64,000 nt of DNA, taken from NCBI RefSeq assembly GCF_021390575.1, contig NZ_JAJEJQ010000002.1, positions 496,001 to 560,000 on the forward strand. Direction: 5' to 3'. Shown here piece after piece: positions 54,601 to 63,178 of this stretch (positions within the stretch are counted from its first letter, which is position 1; each line of letters begins with the position of its first letter). Source of the stretch: Paraburkholderia adhaesiva. GTDB lineage: Bacteria; Pseudomonadota; Gammaproteobacteria; Burkholderiales; Burkholderiaceae. The notes under the pieces were generated by a model that saw only the letters and a program-made list of their open reading frames with translations, was not told where the DNA came from and did no database searches. A program made the position numbers and the translations under genes.

Positions 54601-56178
54601 ATGCGAAATACGTCCGAAAGGAAAAGCGCATCGCGGCATACACGGTTGCGCTGGCGGAATCCGGCGGTCGTGGCCGTCGTCACGGTGATAGGGGGCGTCA
54701 TTGCCGCCGATCCGGCTACAGCGCAAAGGGCGGGCGACTGGCCGATGGCGGGCCAAAATCTCCGTAACACCCGTAGCGCCGCGACAGAGCGATCGATCGG
54801 GTTGGACAACGTGGCGAAGCTGATTCCGCGCTGGTCGCTCGATACCGACGGCAATGTGTCTGCCACACCCACGGTGGTCGATGGCGTTGTCTATTTTCCG
54901 GACTTCGGTGGCACGATGTGGGCGGTGGATGCCGCGAACGGACAAGTGAAGTGGAAAAAGAAGGTTAGCGATTACACCGGAATTCCCAATGACGCTTCGC
55001 GTACCAGTCCCGCGTACTGGAAGGGCATGCTGGTGATCGGCCAGGGCACGCAGCTCGCCAACAACCCGTCAGGTGCCTACCTGATCGGAATAAAGGCCGG
55101 CGATGGCTCGATGCTGTGGCATACCCAGGTCGAGTCGGAGCCGACCGCTATCATCACCGCCTCGCCAGTCGTCGACAACGGCGTCATCTATGGCGGAGTA
55201 TCGTCGCGGGCCGAGGCGCTCGACGAACCGGCCAGGTATCGTGGCAGCGTCGTGGCGCTCGATGCGAAGAGCGGCAAGCTGCTCTGGAAAACATACATCG
55301 TACCCGAGGGCTATACGGGTGGCTCGGTCTGGGGTAACACGCCGGCTGTCGATCACGAGACCGGCCTGCTTTATGTCTCGACCGGCAACAATTTTTCTGT
55401 CCCCGAAGGTGTTTGCCGGTATCCGACGCAAAACGACTGCAAGCCGGCGGTCCCTGAAAATCACATCGACAGCATCGCTGCACTCAACCTGAAAACCGGA
55501 AAGATCGTCTGGGCAACCCCCACGTTGCCAGCGGACATGTCGACGAACTACGACCACAAGGATGGCCCAGACTACGATTTTGGTAGTGGTCCTAATCTAT
55601 TTACAACGTCGATTGGCGGTCACAAGCGGACCTTGGTCGGTGCTGGCCAGAAGAGCGGGGTCTACTGGGCACTCGACCCGAAAACGGGAAAGGTCGTCTG
55701 GCACGCGCAGATCGGGCCTGGTAGTCTGCTTGGTGGTGTGCTGTGGGGTACTGCGGCTGACGGCAAGCGGATTTACGCATCGATCGGCAACCTCAATCAC
55801 GAGACGATCACCGTCAATTCGCCCACCGGTCAGGCAACGACAACAGGCGGAGTCTGGGCAGCGGTTGACGCAGCGACGGGCAAGGTGCTCTGGCGCACGG
55901 CCGATCCGCAGAACATGATGGACACGGTCGCGATGTCCGAGGCCAACGGGGTGGTCTATGCCGGATCGCTCGCGGGTAGTGGCACGAATATGTATGCGCT
56001 CGATGCAGCTACGGGTGCCATCAAGTGGGGCTTCGAGAGCGGCGGCGCCGTCGTGTCCGGCGCAGCGATTGTCGACGGGTCGGTGTACTGGGGAAGTGGA
56101 TATCACACCAAGATCCTCGGGCTGCCGTATGCCGGAGACAATCACAAGATTTTCGCGTTTGCGGCAGCGAAACAGTAA
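54601..56178 (+). CDS. PQQ-binding-like beta-propeller protein (polyvinyl-alcohol dehydrogenase-like)
   Basis: A 525-residue exported protein with a signal peptide ending near DPATAQ. It has repeated propeller blades with the PQQ-type tryptophan docking pattern: VYFPDFGGTMWAVDAANGQVKWK, then LVALDAKSGKLLWKT-like and AAVDAATGKVLWRT repeats. It resembles the catalytic part of polyvinyl-alcohol dehydrogenase (cytochrome type). The heme-binding CXXCH module of that enzyme is absent, so electrons would have to leave through a separate cytochrome. A Cys-containing loop (GVCRYPTQNDCKP) may form a disulfide. The substrate is unknown. The ATG at 54601 has a GGAGAGG site. Confidence 0.87.
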   Translation: MRNTSERKSASRHTRLRWRNPAVVAVVTVIGGVIAADPATAQRAGDWPMAGQNLRNTRSAATERSIGLDNVAKLIPRWSLDTDGNVSATPTVVDGVVYFPDFGGTMWAVDAANGQVKWKKKVSDYTGIPNDASRTSPAYWKGMLVIGQGTQLANNPSGAYLIGIKAGDGSMLWHTQVESEPTAIITASPVVDNGVIYGGVSSRAEALDEPARYRGSVVALDAKSGKLLWKTYIVPEGYTGGSVWGNTPAVDHETGLLYVSTGNNFSVPEGVCRYPTQNDCKPAVPENHIDSIAALNLKTGKIVWATPTLPADMSTNYDHKDGPDYDFGSGPNLFTTSIGGHKRTLVGAGQKSGVYWALDPKTGKVVWHAQIGPGSLLGGVLWGTAADGKRIYASIGNLNHETITVNSPTGQATTTGGVWAAVDAATGKVLWRTADPQNMMDTVAMSEANGVVYAGSLAGSGTNMYALDAATGAIKWGFESGGAVVSGAAIVDGSVYWGSGYHTKILGLPYAGDNHKIFAFAAAKQ

Positions 56179-56275
56179 GCCAGCGAGAGGCCCCCTTCCT
56201 GACCGGAACCGCTATTGTTTGTTATTGCGGACATATCGAGCGAGAGCGATCGTGCAGGCTGGGTGGATCTTTGAA

Positions 56276-56312
56276 GGCCCGGTGAAAAACGACCGGGCCG
56301 TTTGCTTTTTTT
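56276..56312 (+). terminator. Terminator after the beta-propeller gene
   Basis: An 8-bp GGCCCGGT/ACCGGGCC stem with an 8-base loop is followed by GTTTGCTTTTTTT. It lies 98 bp downstream of the stop codon. Confidence 0.85.
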
Positions 56313-56462
56313 CGCGCGTCGGTGCGAAGGGGCGCCGTGCTAGACGCAATCGACGAGGCTACGCACATCGATTCAAGGCGGGACAGTCTGCAATATGCAG
56401 GCGGTAGATGCGTCGTTCAACCGTTCGCCGACCACAGGTAGTCTTTACCCGGAGGTTTCGAA

Positions 56463-57122
56463 ATGTCGCTTGCGCTCTATGGCCATCCTTTTTCCTCGTA
56501 CACGCAAAAAGTGCTCATTGCGCTGTACGAAAACGGCACGCCGTTCGAGTTCCGTTGTCTCGGGGCAGATATGCCGCAGCACTCCGCCGAGTGGCAGCGG
56601 CGCTGGCCACTGCGCAAATTCCCGCTGCTGGTGGACGGCGAACGCAACATTGCTGAATCGAGCATCATCATCGAATACCTGCAACTTGCGCATCCCGGAC
56701 CGGTTCGCTTATTGCCCGCCGACCCGGTGGTAGCGCTGGATGTGCGTTTCCTCGACCGCTTCTTCGACCTGCACGTCATGAGCCCGGGTCAGCGTGCCGT
56801 GAACGGCGCCTTGACCGGAGATCCGGCGAGGCGTGCGGAGGGGTTGGCTTTTGCGACGAAGAAGCTGGAAATCGCCTACGCATGGCTCGAAGAGCAACTG
56901 GCGGGCCGGACCTGGGCCGCCGGCGAGGACTTTACATTGGCGGACTGTGCGGCTTCGCCATCGTTGTTTTACGCCGACTGGATATGCCGGATTCCCGAGA
57001 CCTTTCCCGTGCTGCGTGCCTATCGTGCGAGGTTGCTCGGCCGACCGTCCTTCGCCCGGGCAGTCGAGGAGGCTCGGCCGTTCAGGCCGCTGTTCCCGCT
57101 CGGCGCGCCCGAGCGAGATTGA
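56463..57122 (+). CDS. Glutathione S-transferase family protein
   Basis: A 219-residue GST. The thioredoxin-like N-terminal domain is MSLALYGHPFSSYTQKVLIA, with the cis-proline KFPLLVDGE and ESSIIIEYLQ motifs. An all-helical C-terminal domain contains AGEDFTLADCAASPSLFYADW. It conjugates or reduces substrates with glutathione in the cytoplasm; the class is uncertain. A GGAGG site precedes the ATG. The gene is monocistronic. Confidence 0.92.
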   Translation: MSLALYGHPFSSYTQKVLIALYENGTPFEFRCLGADMPQHSAEWQRRWPLRKFPLLVDGERNIAESSIIIEYLQLAHPGPVRLLPADPVVALDVRFLDRFFDLHVMSPGQRAVNGALTGDPARRAEGLAFATKKLEIAYAWLEEQLAGRTWAAGEDFTLADCAASPSLFYADWICRIPETFPVLRAYRARLLGRPSFARAVEEARPFRPLFPLGAPERD

Positions 57123-57265
57123 TGCCTCGCCCCACAAATCATTGCCCGATGATCGAATTGGTAGTCGTGTGATACGGACTGCTTATCAAATATCGCGAGC
57201 GAAAGAACTGCAGGGACGGCGCGGGGCTGCCTCCAGCCGCGCTCTCGCGGCGGAGGCGGCCAGAA

Positions 57266-57499
57266 TCAGCGGTTGCCGTCCAGCAGATCGTTGAGCATTT
57301 CGTCGAACGCAGCCTGCGCGTCTTCCAGTTCCTGGAGCGCGGCGTCGAATGTCGTCAGCGCGAACTGCGAGGGGTGGCCGTCGCCGGTCGGGGGAAACTG
57401 CGACTGCAGTGACGAGAACGCCGTCTTGACCCGCTGCGTAGCGGTCAGGACGCGCTCCATGGCCAGGGACTCTTCGGCTCGCGCCTTTTCTGGATTCAT
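57266..57499 (-). CDS. Small helical protein, unknown function
   Basis: A 77-residue protein (MNPEKARAEESLAMERVLTA, then ALQELEDAQAAFDEMLNDLL), predicted to be helical and possibly coiled-coil. The ATG at 57499 has a CGGAG site. A GTG at 57547 overlapping the stop of the Lrp gene by four bases would add 16 residues. Direction and spacing suggest co-transcription with the Lrp-type regulator. No family recognised. Confidence 0.65.
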   Translation of the reverse strand: MNPEKARAEESLAMERVLTATQRVKTAFSSLQSQFPPTGDGHPSQFALTTFDAALQELEDAQAAFDEMLNDLLDGNR

Positions 57500-57543
57500 C
57501 GAAAGCTCCGGTGTGAGATGGGGTTTATCGGTGAGGACAACGC

Positions 57544-58008
57544 TCACGGTAATGGCAGGCCGCCGTCGGCTTTCACTTCGCGCAACGACAGCGATGATTC
57601 CACGGACGTCACACCCGGGAGGCTACGCAATTTGTCGAGTACGAACGTGCCGTAGTCGTCCAGATCGCGAGCGACGATCTGCAGAATGTAGTCCGCGGAA
57701 CCGGAAACGTTATGGCACGACACGATACGCTCAATCGCGCGAACTTCGCGATCGAAGCGATCGGCAAGCGCCCGGTCGTGCACGGCGAAGCGCACGTACG
57801 CAAACGCCACCACGCCATAACCGAGCGCCCGACGCGAGAGCACGGCGCGGTACCGCTCGATCACGCCGTCTTGCTCGAGACGTTTGAGGCGGCGCGCGCA
57901 AGGCGTTTCGCTCAGGCCGACCGTTTCGGCGAGTCGCGCGTTCGAGATTCGTCCGTCTGTCTGCAGCGCACCGAGTATCGCCCGGTCCAGTTTGTCGAGA
58001 TCGCTCAT
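57544..58008 (-). CDS. Lrp/AsnC-family transcriptional regulator
   Basis: A 154-residue Lrp-type regulator: HTH LDRAILGALQTDGRISNARL, then VGLSETPCARRLKRLEQDGVI, and an AsnC/RAM ligand domain (about 70-150). It is divergent from a LysE-type exporter gene with 137 bp between, the classic arrangement in which the regulator senses an amino acid and activates its exporter. The ATG at 58008 begins homology. Confidence 0.93.
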   Translation of the reverse strand: MSDLDKLDRAILGALQTDGRISNARLAETVGLSETPCARRLKRLEQDGVIERYRAVLSRRALGYGVVAFAYVRFAVHDRALADRFDREVRAIERIVSCHNVSGSADYILQIVARDLDDYGTFVLDKLRSLPGVTSVESSLSLREVKADGGLPLP

Positions 58009-58145
58009 GGGGTAGGAGTGCCTTTCCTCTTGATTGGATCTGATTTTAGTGCATTGCTCTAAAAGTGGAGTTGCGGAGGTGGAAAATAGTCGGAAATCGC
58101 CTCGCCAATGGCGCGAACATAGAGCCACTTTCTTGCGAGGCCGTC

Positions 58146-58772
58146 ATGATCTCCGCCCACCTGATGTTTATGTTCATCGTCGCCCTGATAATCGTGTGCG
58201 CGTTGCCCGGCGCAGACATGGCGCTCGTGATGCAGACCAGCATGAGCCGCGGGGCGAAAAGCGGTTTCGCGGCTACATGCGGGTTGGGCGTTGCGCGTGC
58301 GACGCATGTGACGCTATCCGCATGCGGCCTGGCGGCGTTGCTGCACAACGCGCCATGGCTGTTTGAAGTCGTGCGCTATGCCGGGGCGGTTTATCTAACG
58401 TGGGTGGCCGTGCAGATCTTCAGGGCACCGGTGTTCATGCTGCCCGAGAATGCGCCGGCGCCCGCGACGCGCTCGCACCGCGCCGACTTTGTGAAGGGCT
58501 TGCTGACTAGCCTGCTCAACCCGAAGGCGCTGTTGTTCTGCTCGGTGCTGCTGCCGCAGTTCATCCGGCCGCATGCGGGCTCGGTGTGGGTTCAGGTGCT
58601 CCAGCTAGGCGTCGTGCTCGTGATCGTATGCGCGCTGTTCGACGTGATTTACGCACTTGGGGCGGCACGCATTGCGGTGTGGTTGCGCAAGCACCCGCTT
58701 GCCCAGACCGTGCAGAAGTGGGCGTTTTCGTCGGCACTGGTCGCCTTCGCCGTGCGGCTTTCGCTCGACTGA
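58146..58772 (+). CDS. LysE/RhtB-family amino acid exporter
   Basis: A 208-residue inner-membrane exporter with six helices: MFIVALIIVCALPGADMALV at the N-terminus and FVKGLLTSLLNPKALLFCSV in the middle. It is probably controlled by the adjacent divergent Lrp-type regulator. Substrate unknown. The start at 58146 has a GCGAGG site; the open frame upstream is not homologous. It is a second LysE member in the window, not a close copy of the one at 31959. Confidence 0.92.
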   Translation: MISAHLMFMFIVALIIVCALPGADMALVMQTSMSRGAKSGFAATCGLGVARATHVTLSACGLAALLHNAPWLFEVVRYAGAVYLTWVAVQIFRAPVFMLPENAPAPATRSHRADFVKGLLTSLLNPKALLFCSVLLPQFIRPHAGSVWVQVLQLGVVLVIVCALFDVIYALGAARIAVWLRKHPLAQTVQKWAFSSALVAFAVRLSLD

Positions 58773-58776
58773 AGGG

Positions 58777-58860
58777 GCGGCGCGCAATGCGCCGCTATTT
58801 TTCGGCACAAACCAGGCCACGCATGAATCGGCGGGCTGCCACGACACGGCAGCCCGTTTT
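58777..58860 (+). terminator. Two tandem terminators after the LysE-type gene
   Basis: The first hairpin, GCGGCGC-GCAAT-GCGCCGC, is followed by TATTTTT (58777-58802). The second, CGGGCTGCC and GGCAGCCCG, is followed by TTTTGC (58832-58860). The second could also serve the converging DUF1993 gene, although it lacks a U-run in that direction. Confidence 0.82.
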
Positions 58861-58877
58861 GCACTTGCGAACGCGCT

Positions 58878-59384
58878 TTATTTCCCGCCGAGGTAGTCGG
58901 CCTTGCCGAGTTCCACGCCGTTGTGACGCAGGATGTCGTACGCCGTCGTGATGTGGAAAAAGACGTTAGGCAGCACGAAAGTCAGCAGGTAGGTCAAGCC
59001 GTTGAACTCAATCGGGCCGGAGCGCATTTTCAGCGTGATGCTGCGCGTTTCGGTGCCGTCAATCTGCTCGGGCTTGAACGTGTTGAGATAGTCGATGGTC
59101 TTCTGGATGCGTGCGTGGAGTTCGTCGAACGTCACTTCGACGTCTTCGTACTTCGGAGCCTCGACGTCCGCGAGACGTGCGACACAGCCCTTGGCGGTGT
59201 CGGTCGCGATGTGGATCTGACGCGCGAGCGGGAGCATGTCGGGGAACAGGCGCGCTCCGGTCAGCACGGTCTGGTCAATCTGCTTTTCCGCTGCATGTGC
59301 CTGTGCCTTGCCGATGATTGTCTGCAGGTTGGTGAGACCGCGGACCAGGACAGGTACCGAGGCTTGAAACATGGTGATAGACAT
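58878..59384 (-). CDS. DUF1993 domain-containing protein
   Basis: A 168-residue helical-bundle protein of the DUF1993 family (DinB-like fold): MSITMFQASVPVLVRGLTNL, then ARLFPDMLPLARQIHIATD and a C-terminal FFHITTAYDILRHNGVELGK. The last block contains the His pair typical of the family. Function unknown; DinB-like folds often bind metal or thiols. The ATG at 59384 has an AGGA site. Confidence 0.9.
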   Translation of the reverse strand: MSITMFQASVPVLVRGLTNLQTIIGKAQAHAAEKQIDQTVLTGARLFPDMLPLARQIHIATDTAKGCVARLADVEAPKYEDVEVTFDELHARIQKTIDYLNTFKPEQIDGTETRSITLKMRSGPIEFNGLTYLLTFVLPNVFFHITTAYDILRHNGVELGKADYLGGK

Positions 59385-59821
59385 GGAAATTCCTCGTTTC
59401 TTCGAATGTGCGCGTCGCGCTCCGGGCAGGAGCTGACTGTCGATCATTATGCGCTATCGAACGCGCTGCTGCCATTGGCCGAACGGCCGATCTTGTGCGA
59501 ACATCGACCTGCTGCGAAAGTGTCCATCGAGTGTTGCATCGGCGTGACCGTGGCCCGTTCGCTCACATGATTTTTCATTCACCTGGCATTCCGAATCGAA
59601 TTCTGTTCCTTTAATATCGGCGATGGCGCGCGATGACTTCAATGAACGGTCCGGGCGTCCGTCGACGCAGACATACGCCGCGCCGCTCGCGGTGAAGCCA
59701 GAGGAGTTGCATCACGTTTGCCACTATTTGCCGTCGTTTGTCATCCTTCGCCACGAGAGATTTTGAATGTGCTGTAATCCGACGTAGACCATCCAGTTCG
59801 CATCGCGTGGTGCGCCTTCCC
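59385..59821. other. Divergent intergenic stretch, about 440 bp
   Basis: No convincing frame. It should contain the promoters of the DUF1993 gene and of the exported HNH-derived protein. Confidence 0.5.
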
Positions 59822-60376
59822 ATGAACTCAGAAAAGGTAGCAAGACGCGGCCTCGCCCGTCGCCAGCGTGCGTCGCGCGTTGTGCTGGTGTTACTCGCGG
59901 CTGGCAGCGCGAATCTGCTGGCGGGCGTCGCGCAAGCTTCGCCATTGCTTGATTCGCGTGTGAACCAGCAGTCGATTGGCGAAACGATTTGCCGTCCGGG
60001 CTATGCCGATACGGTCGCGCTTCCGTTCGAGCAGGCGATGGCGCACAAGCACCGCCTGCTCGCGCAGCACGGTATCGATGTCGACGACGGCCCGTCGTAC
60101 GCCCTCGACCAGCGCGTGCCCGTCGTTCTCGGTGGTTCTCCTCACGCCGAAGCGAATCTGGACCTTCTGCCCTGGGCCGGTCACGCCGGCGAGCGCCGCA
60201 AGGTGCGGCTCACGGTCCAGCTAAAGCGATGCGTCTGTGGGGGACAAATCTCGCTGGCCACGGCGCAGGCCGTGATCTCGGGCGACTGGGTGCACGAATA
60301 CGAACGTTTTACGCGAATGGCGTGCGGCGCGAACACCGCTTCGAAGCTCATGACCAAGAGCGACGACAGCCACTAA
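59822..60376 (+). CDS. Exported protein with HNH-like domain lacking the catalytic His
   Basis: A 184-residue protein with a signal peptide (hydrophobic VVLVLLAAGSANLLAGVAQA). The mature part matches a family of exported HNH-like proteins: ICRPGYADTV, then YALDQRVPVVLGGSPHAEANL, then LLPWAGHAGERRKVRLTVQL, and VCGGQISLATAQAVISGDWV. Active relatives carry D-H-L/I at the site where this protein has D-Q-R. The metal- and water-activating histidine is therefore gone, and nuclease activity is unlikely. It could be a binding protein or a decoy. The ATG at 59822 is chosen because it begins the signal peptide. Confidence 0.75.
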   Translation: MNSEKVARRGLARRQRASRVVLVLLAAGSANLLAGVAQASPLLDSRVNQQSIGETICRPGYADTVALPFEQAMAHKHRLLAQHGIDVDDGPSYALDQRVPVVLGGSPHAEANLDLLPWAGHAGERRKVRLTVQLKRCVCGGQISLATAQAVISGDWVHEYERFTRMACGANTASKLMTKSDDSH

Positions 60377-60505
60377 ATCGCCCCCACTTGTTTGAGCCAC
60401 GACTGTGTCGCTTGAGCGGGGGGAACTTCTTCACGACAATATGACGCAGTGCAGTGAGCTTGCGTTGAGAATATCCTGACGAATGTCAAGAATAAGGAGG
60501 TGCAA

Positions 60506-60637
60506 ATGATTGTGTCCACGCTGTCTCTCGTGTCGTTCGCGGCCTTGCTCGGCCACGCCGTATGGACTCGTGCTCGCGCTCGCGCCAGCCTGCAACCCGT
60601 CCGCGTGCGTGCGCAAGGCACGCGATATCCCCGGTAA
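60506..60637 (+). CDS. 43-residue membrane micro-protein with a perfect ribosome site
   Basis: The ATG at 60506 is preceded by AAGGAGGT, a full anti-Shine-Dalgarno match. The product starts with one membrane helix (MIVSTLSLVSFAALLGHAVW) and ends in a very basic tail (TRARARASLQPVRVRAQGT, then RYPR). A TAA ends it only six bases before the GTG of the RRM-like gene, so the two are probably translated from one mRNA. No family is known to me. The strong ribosome site makes it a more credible gene than its length suggests. Confidence 0.6.
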   Translation: MIVSTLSLVSFAALLGHAVWTRARARASLQPVRVRAQGTRYPR

Positions 60638-60643
60638 GCTGTC

Positions 60644-60913
60644 GTGCACCTCACCGTCTGGAATGTCCCCGAATCCTGTAGCGAGCAGGAGGTGCGGGTG
60701 TTTTTCGAGCACGAACTCGGCCACCTTGCGAAAGGCGTAACCGTCTACGACGCCGGCACGCCGAACGCGCACGCAGACCTCGAACTGAAGGCCGACGTCC
60801 CGTACGTCGCCGAGGCGGTCGCGCGCGAGCTTCAGGGCCGCAGGCTCGCGGGCGTGGCATTGCGGGTCAGCGCCGCACCATTCGACGATGAGGCCTCGCA
60901 GCACCAGCGCTGA
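60644..60913 (+). CDS. RRM-like small protein
   Basis: Eighty-nine residues from a GTG. The order of blocks fits the RNA-recognition fold beta-alpha-beta-beta-alpha-beta. An RNP2-like first strand LTVWNVPES is followed by helix SEQEVRVFFEHELG and strand KGVTVYDAG. An RNP1-like strand NAHADLELKAD then leads to helix YVAEAVARELQG and a last strand GVALRVSAAP. The aromatic residues usual in RNP1 are missing, so RNA binding is uncertain. No ribosome site of its own is visible; coupling to the upstream micro-protein is likely. Confidence 0.6.
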   Translation: MHLTVWNVPESCSEQEVRVFFEHELGHLAKGVTVYDAGTPNAHADLELKADVPYVAEAVARELQGRRLAGVALRVSAAPFDDEASQHQR

Positions 60914-60929
60914 TCGTTTTCCCGTCGTT

Positions 60930-61793
60930 TCAGGCAGCCGGCGGTAGCGGATCTTGTGGCGTAAAGGGCAGCGCCCGTTTGTGGTGTGTGCTGTCGTAAA
61001 AGCGCAGGATCGTCGCGCAAGCGTTCTCGCTAACGGGCTTGCCTTCCAGTAAATCGTCGATCTCCTCGTAGCTCACGCCGTACGCGTCCTCGTCGGGGCG
61101 TAGAGGGCGCAGACTTTCCAGATCGGCCGTCGGCGTCTTGTCGACGAGGCGCGGCGGTGCGCCTAGCGCCTTCGCGAGCGCACGTACGCGGCGCTTGTTC
61201 AGGCCCGCGAGCGGCAGCACGTCCGCTGCGCCGTCGCCGAACTTCGTAAAGAACCCCATCAGCGATTCCGCCGCGTGATCGGTGCCGATCACGAGACCTG
61301 CACGCGCGCCCGCTACCGCGTATTGCGCGATCATCCGTTGCCGCGCCTTGATATTGCCGAGCACGAAATCCTGTTGCGCGGCGTCGGCGACGGAGAACCC
61401 ACCGGCCAGTAACGATGCGAGCATCGCGTCTGCGGCGGGACGGATATCGACTGTCAACGTTTCGTCCGGGCGGATGAATGCCAGCGCTTCGGCGGCGTCC
61501 GCTTCGTCGTGCTGGACGCCATACGGAAGCCGCATCGCCACGAAACGCGCGGCGTAGCCCGCCTCGCGCAGTCGTTCTGCGCATAGCTGGCAGAGTCGCC
61601 CCGCCGTGGCCGAGTCGATGCCGCCGCTGATGCCGAGCACCAGTGTGCGCAGCCCGTTCGCGCGCAAGTGGGCGCAGAGGAAATCGACGCGGCCCGCGAT
61701 TTCTGCTGTGGCGTCGAAGACCGGGGCGACGCCGAGCGCCGCGGCGATCTGCTGATGAGCGAGTGCGGGTCTGGCGTCGGAGGTGGATTCCAT
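60930..61793 (-). CDS. nadE: NAD synthetase (ammonia-dependent)
   Basis: A 287-residue NadE. The ATP pyrophosphatase loop GISGGIDSA is at 54-62, GTDHAAESLMGFFTKFGDGAAD is near 170-191, and the C-terminal LLEGKPVS segment is present. It amidates nicotinic-acid adenine dinucleotide to NAD. No glutaminase domain is attached, so ammonia is the amide donor. The length is typical of the E. coli type. It converges with the RRM-like gene. Confidence 0.95.
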   Translation of the reverse strand: MESTSDARPALAHQQIAAALGVAPVFDATAEIAGRVDFLCAHLRANGLRTLVLGISGGIDSATAGRLCQLCAERLREAGYAARFVAMRLPYGVQHDEADAAEALAFIRPDETLTVDIRPAADAMLASLLAGGFSVADAAQQDFVLGNIKARQRMIAQYAVAGARAGLVIGTDHAAESLMGFFTKFGDGAADVLPLAGLNKRRVRALAKALGAPPRLVDKTPTADLESLRPLRPDEDAYGVSYEEIDDLLEGKPVSENACATILRFYDSTHHKRALPFTPQDPLPPAA

Positions 61794-62005
61794 TGGCGAT
61801 TTCCAATGCGATCTGCGACAACGTCATACGGCGGTGACACGTTGTCTGGTTTAATGGTGAGTGATTGCGCGTCGGGCCCACGAAGGGACCCGAACGTCGC
61901 GCGCGGCGCTCCTCAATAGTCACGATGCAGCCGATTTCACACGATACGCGTAATCAAGCCAAACTCCCGATGGACAAAAAAATCTGGCGCCCGGTCGGAG
62001 CAAAC

Positions 62006-63145
62006 ATGGATGTGGGCAGTTGCGGTGGTATTCCGAACTTCTTTCATCATCGCAAGCTGAAGTGGCCGCTGCTCAAGCGCCTCGCCCTCTGTGCCGCCGC
62101 TTGCCTCTGGTTGGCTGCGGGCGCTACGTGGGCCGCGGACGGGACCGCTACCCAGGCCGTCAACGAGGCGTCGGACGAGGTGTCGGACGCGGCGTTGGAC
62201 GTCGCGGACGCCGTGCCCGAATCAGCGGCGTCGGCGTCTCAATCCACGTCCTTGCCGGCGTCGCCGCCCACTGCTGCTTCTGCTGCCGCGCCGTCAGCCA
62301 GTGAGCCCGCGTCTGCGCCCACCGTGCTCACGCTCCCCGAACATCCGCAGCTCACCGAAGAGCAAGCCGTCGAAGAAAACCACCGGGCGCTGGAAATGCG
62401 CGCCGTCTTTGCGCGTGAGGTGACGCGCCGCCTGCATGTGCCGCTCGCGGACCAGCGAGCTTACGGCCAGCGTCTGCAGGCGGCGCTGGACGAGCACGAC
62501 CTCGGCGAGCTGGCGGGCGAATTCGTCATTCTCGTTGATCGCGCCGCGACCGTTCAGGCGCTCTTTATCTACTTTCGCGCGATGCCGGACGAGCCGTGGC
62601 TGATGATCGGCGCGTCGCCGGTGGCGACGGGTAGACCCGGCGAGTTCGACCATTTCCTGACGCCGCTCGGCGTGTTCCTGCACACGCCGGACAACATGGA
62701 CTTCCGCGCGGAAGGCACGATGAACCAGAACAACATACGCGGCTACGGCAAACGTGACATGCGTATCTACGATCTCGGCTGGGTGGATGGCGAGCGCGGC
62801 TGGGGCAAGGGTGGCTTCTCGCCGATGCGGTTCCAGATGCACGCCACCGATCCCGACCGGCTCGAGCCGCTGCTGGGCATTCGCCACTCGAAGGGGTGTG
62901 TGCGGATTCCGGCCTCGCTGAATGTGTTTATCGACCACCACGGCATCATCGACGCCGAATACGAGGCGCTCGTCGCGTCGGGCAAATCGCTCTGGGTGCT
63001 GCACTCGGACCGGCAGCCCACGCCGTGGGCCGGCCGCTTCATCGTCGTGGTCGATTCGGAGCGCAAGACGCGTCCGGCATGGTCGCCTGCGCCCGGCAGC
63101 AAGGCGCGCGCGAAGGTGCCGGCAGGCGGCGACAAGGCGGATTGA
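62006..63145 (+). CDS. YkuD-family L,D-transpeptidase-like exported protein
   Basis: About 379 residues. It has an N-terminal signal/anchor (LLKRLALCAAACLWLAAGAT), an Ala/Ser/Pro-rich linker, and a YkuD catalytic domain. The latter has FLTPLGVFLHTPDN and the catalytic motif HATDPDRLEPLLGIRHSKGC with VRIP (Cys298). The family forms 3-3 peptidoglycan cross-links or attaches proteins to the wall. The ATG at 62006 has GGAG five bases upstream; starts at 61925 and 61970 are also open. Confidence 0.87.
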   Translation: MDVGSCGGIPNFFHHRKLKWPLLKRLALCAAACLWLAAGATWAADGTATQAVNEASDEVSDAALDVADAVPESAASASQSTSLPASPPTAASAAAPSASEPASAPTVLTLPEHPQLTEEQAVEENHRALEMRAVFAREVTRRLHVPLADQRAYGQRLQAALDEHDLGELAGEFVILVDRAATVQALFIYFRAMPDEPWLMIGASPVATGRPGEFDHFLTPLGVFLHTPDNMDFRAEGTMNQNNIRGYGKRDMRIYDLGWVDGERGWGKGGFSPMRFQMHATDPDRLEPLLGIRHSKGCVRIPASLNVFIDHHGIIDAEYEALVASGKSLWVLHSDRQPTPWAGRFIVVVDSERKTRPAWSPAPGSKARAKVPAGGDKAD

Positions 63146-63178
63146 GCGCCGCCGGCGGGCCTATGTCGGCCGCACGGC

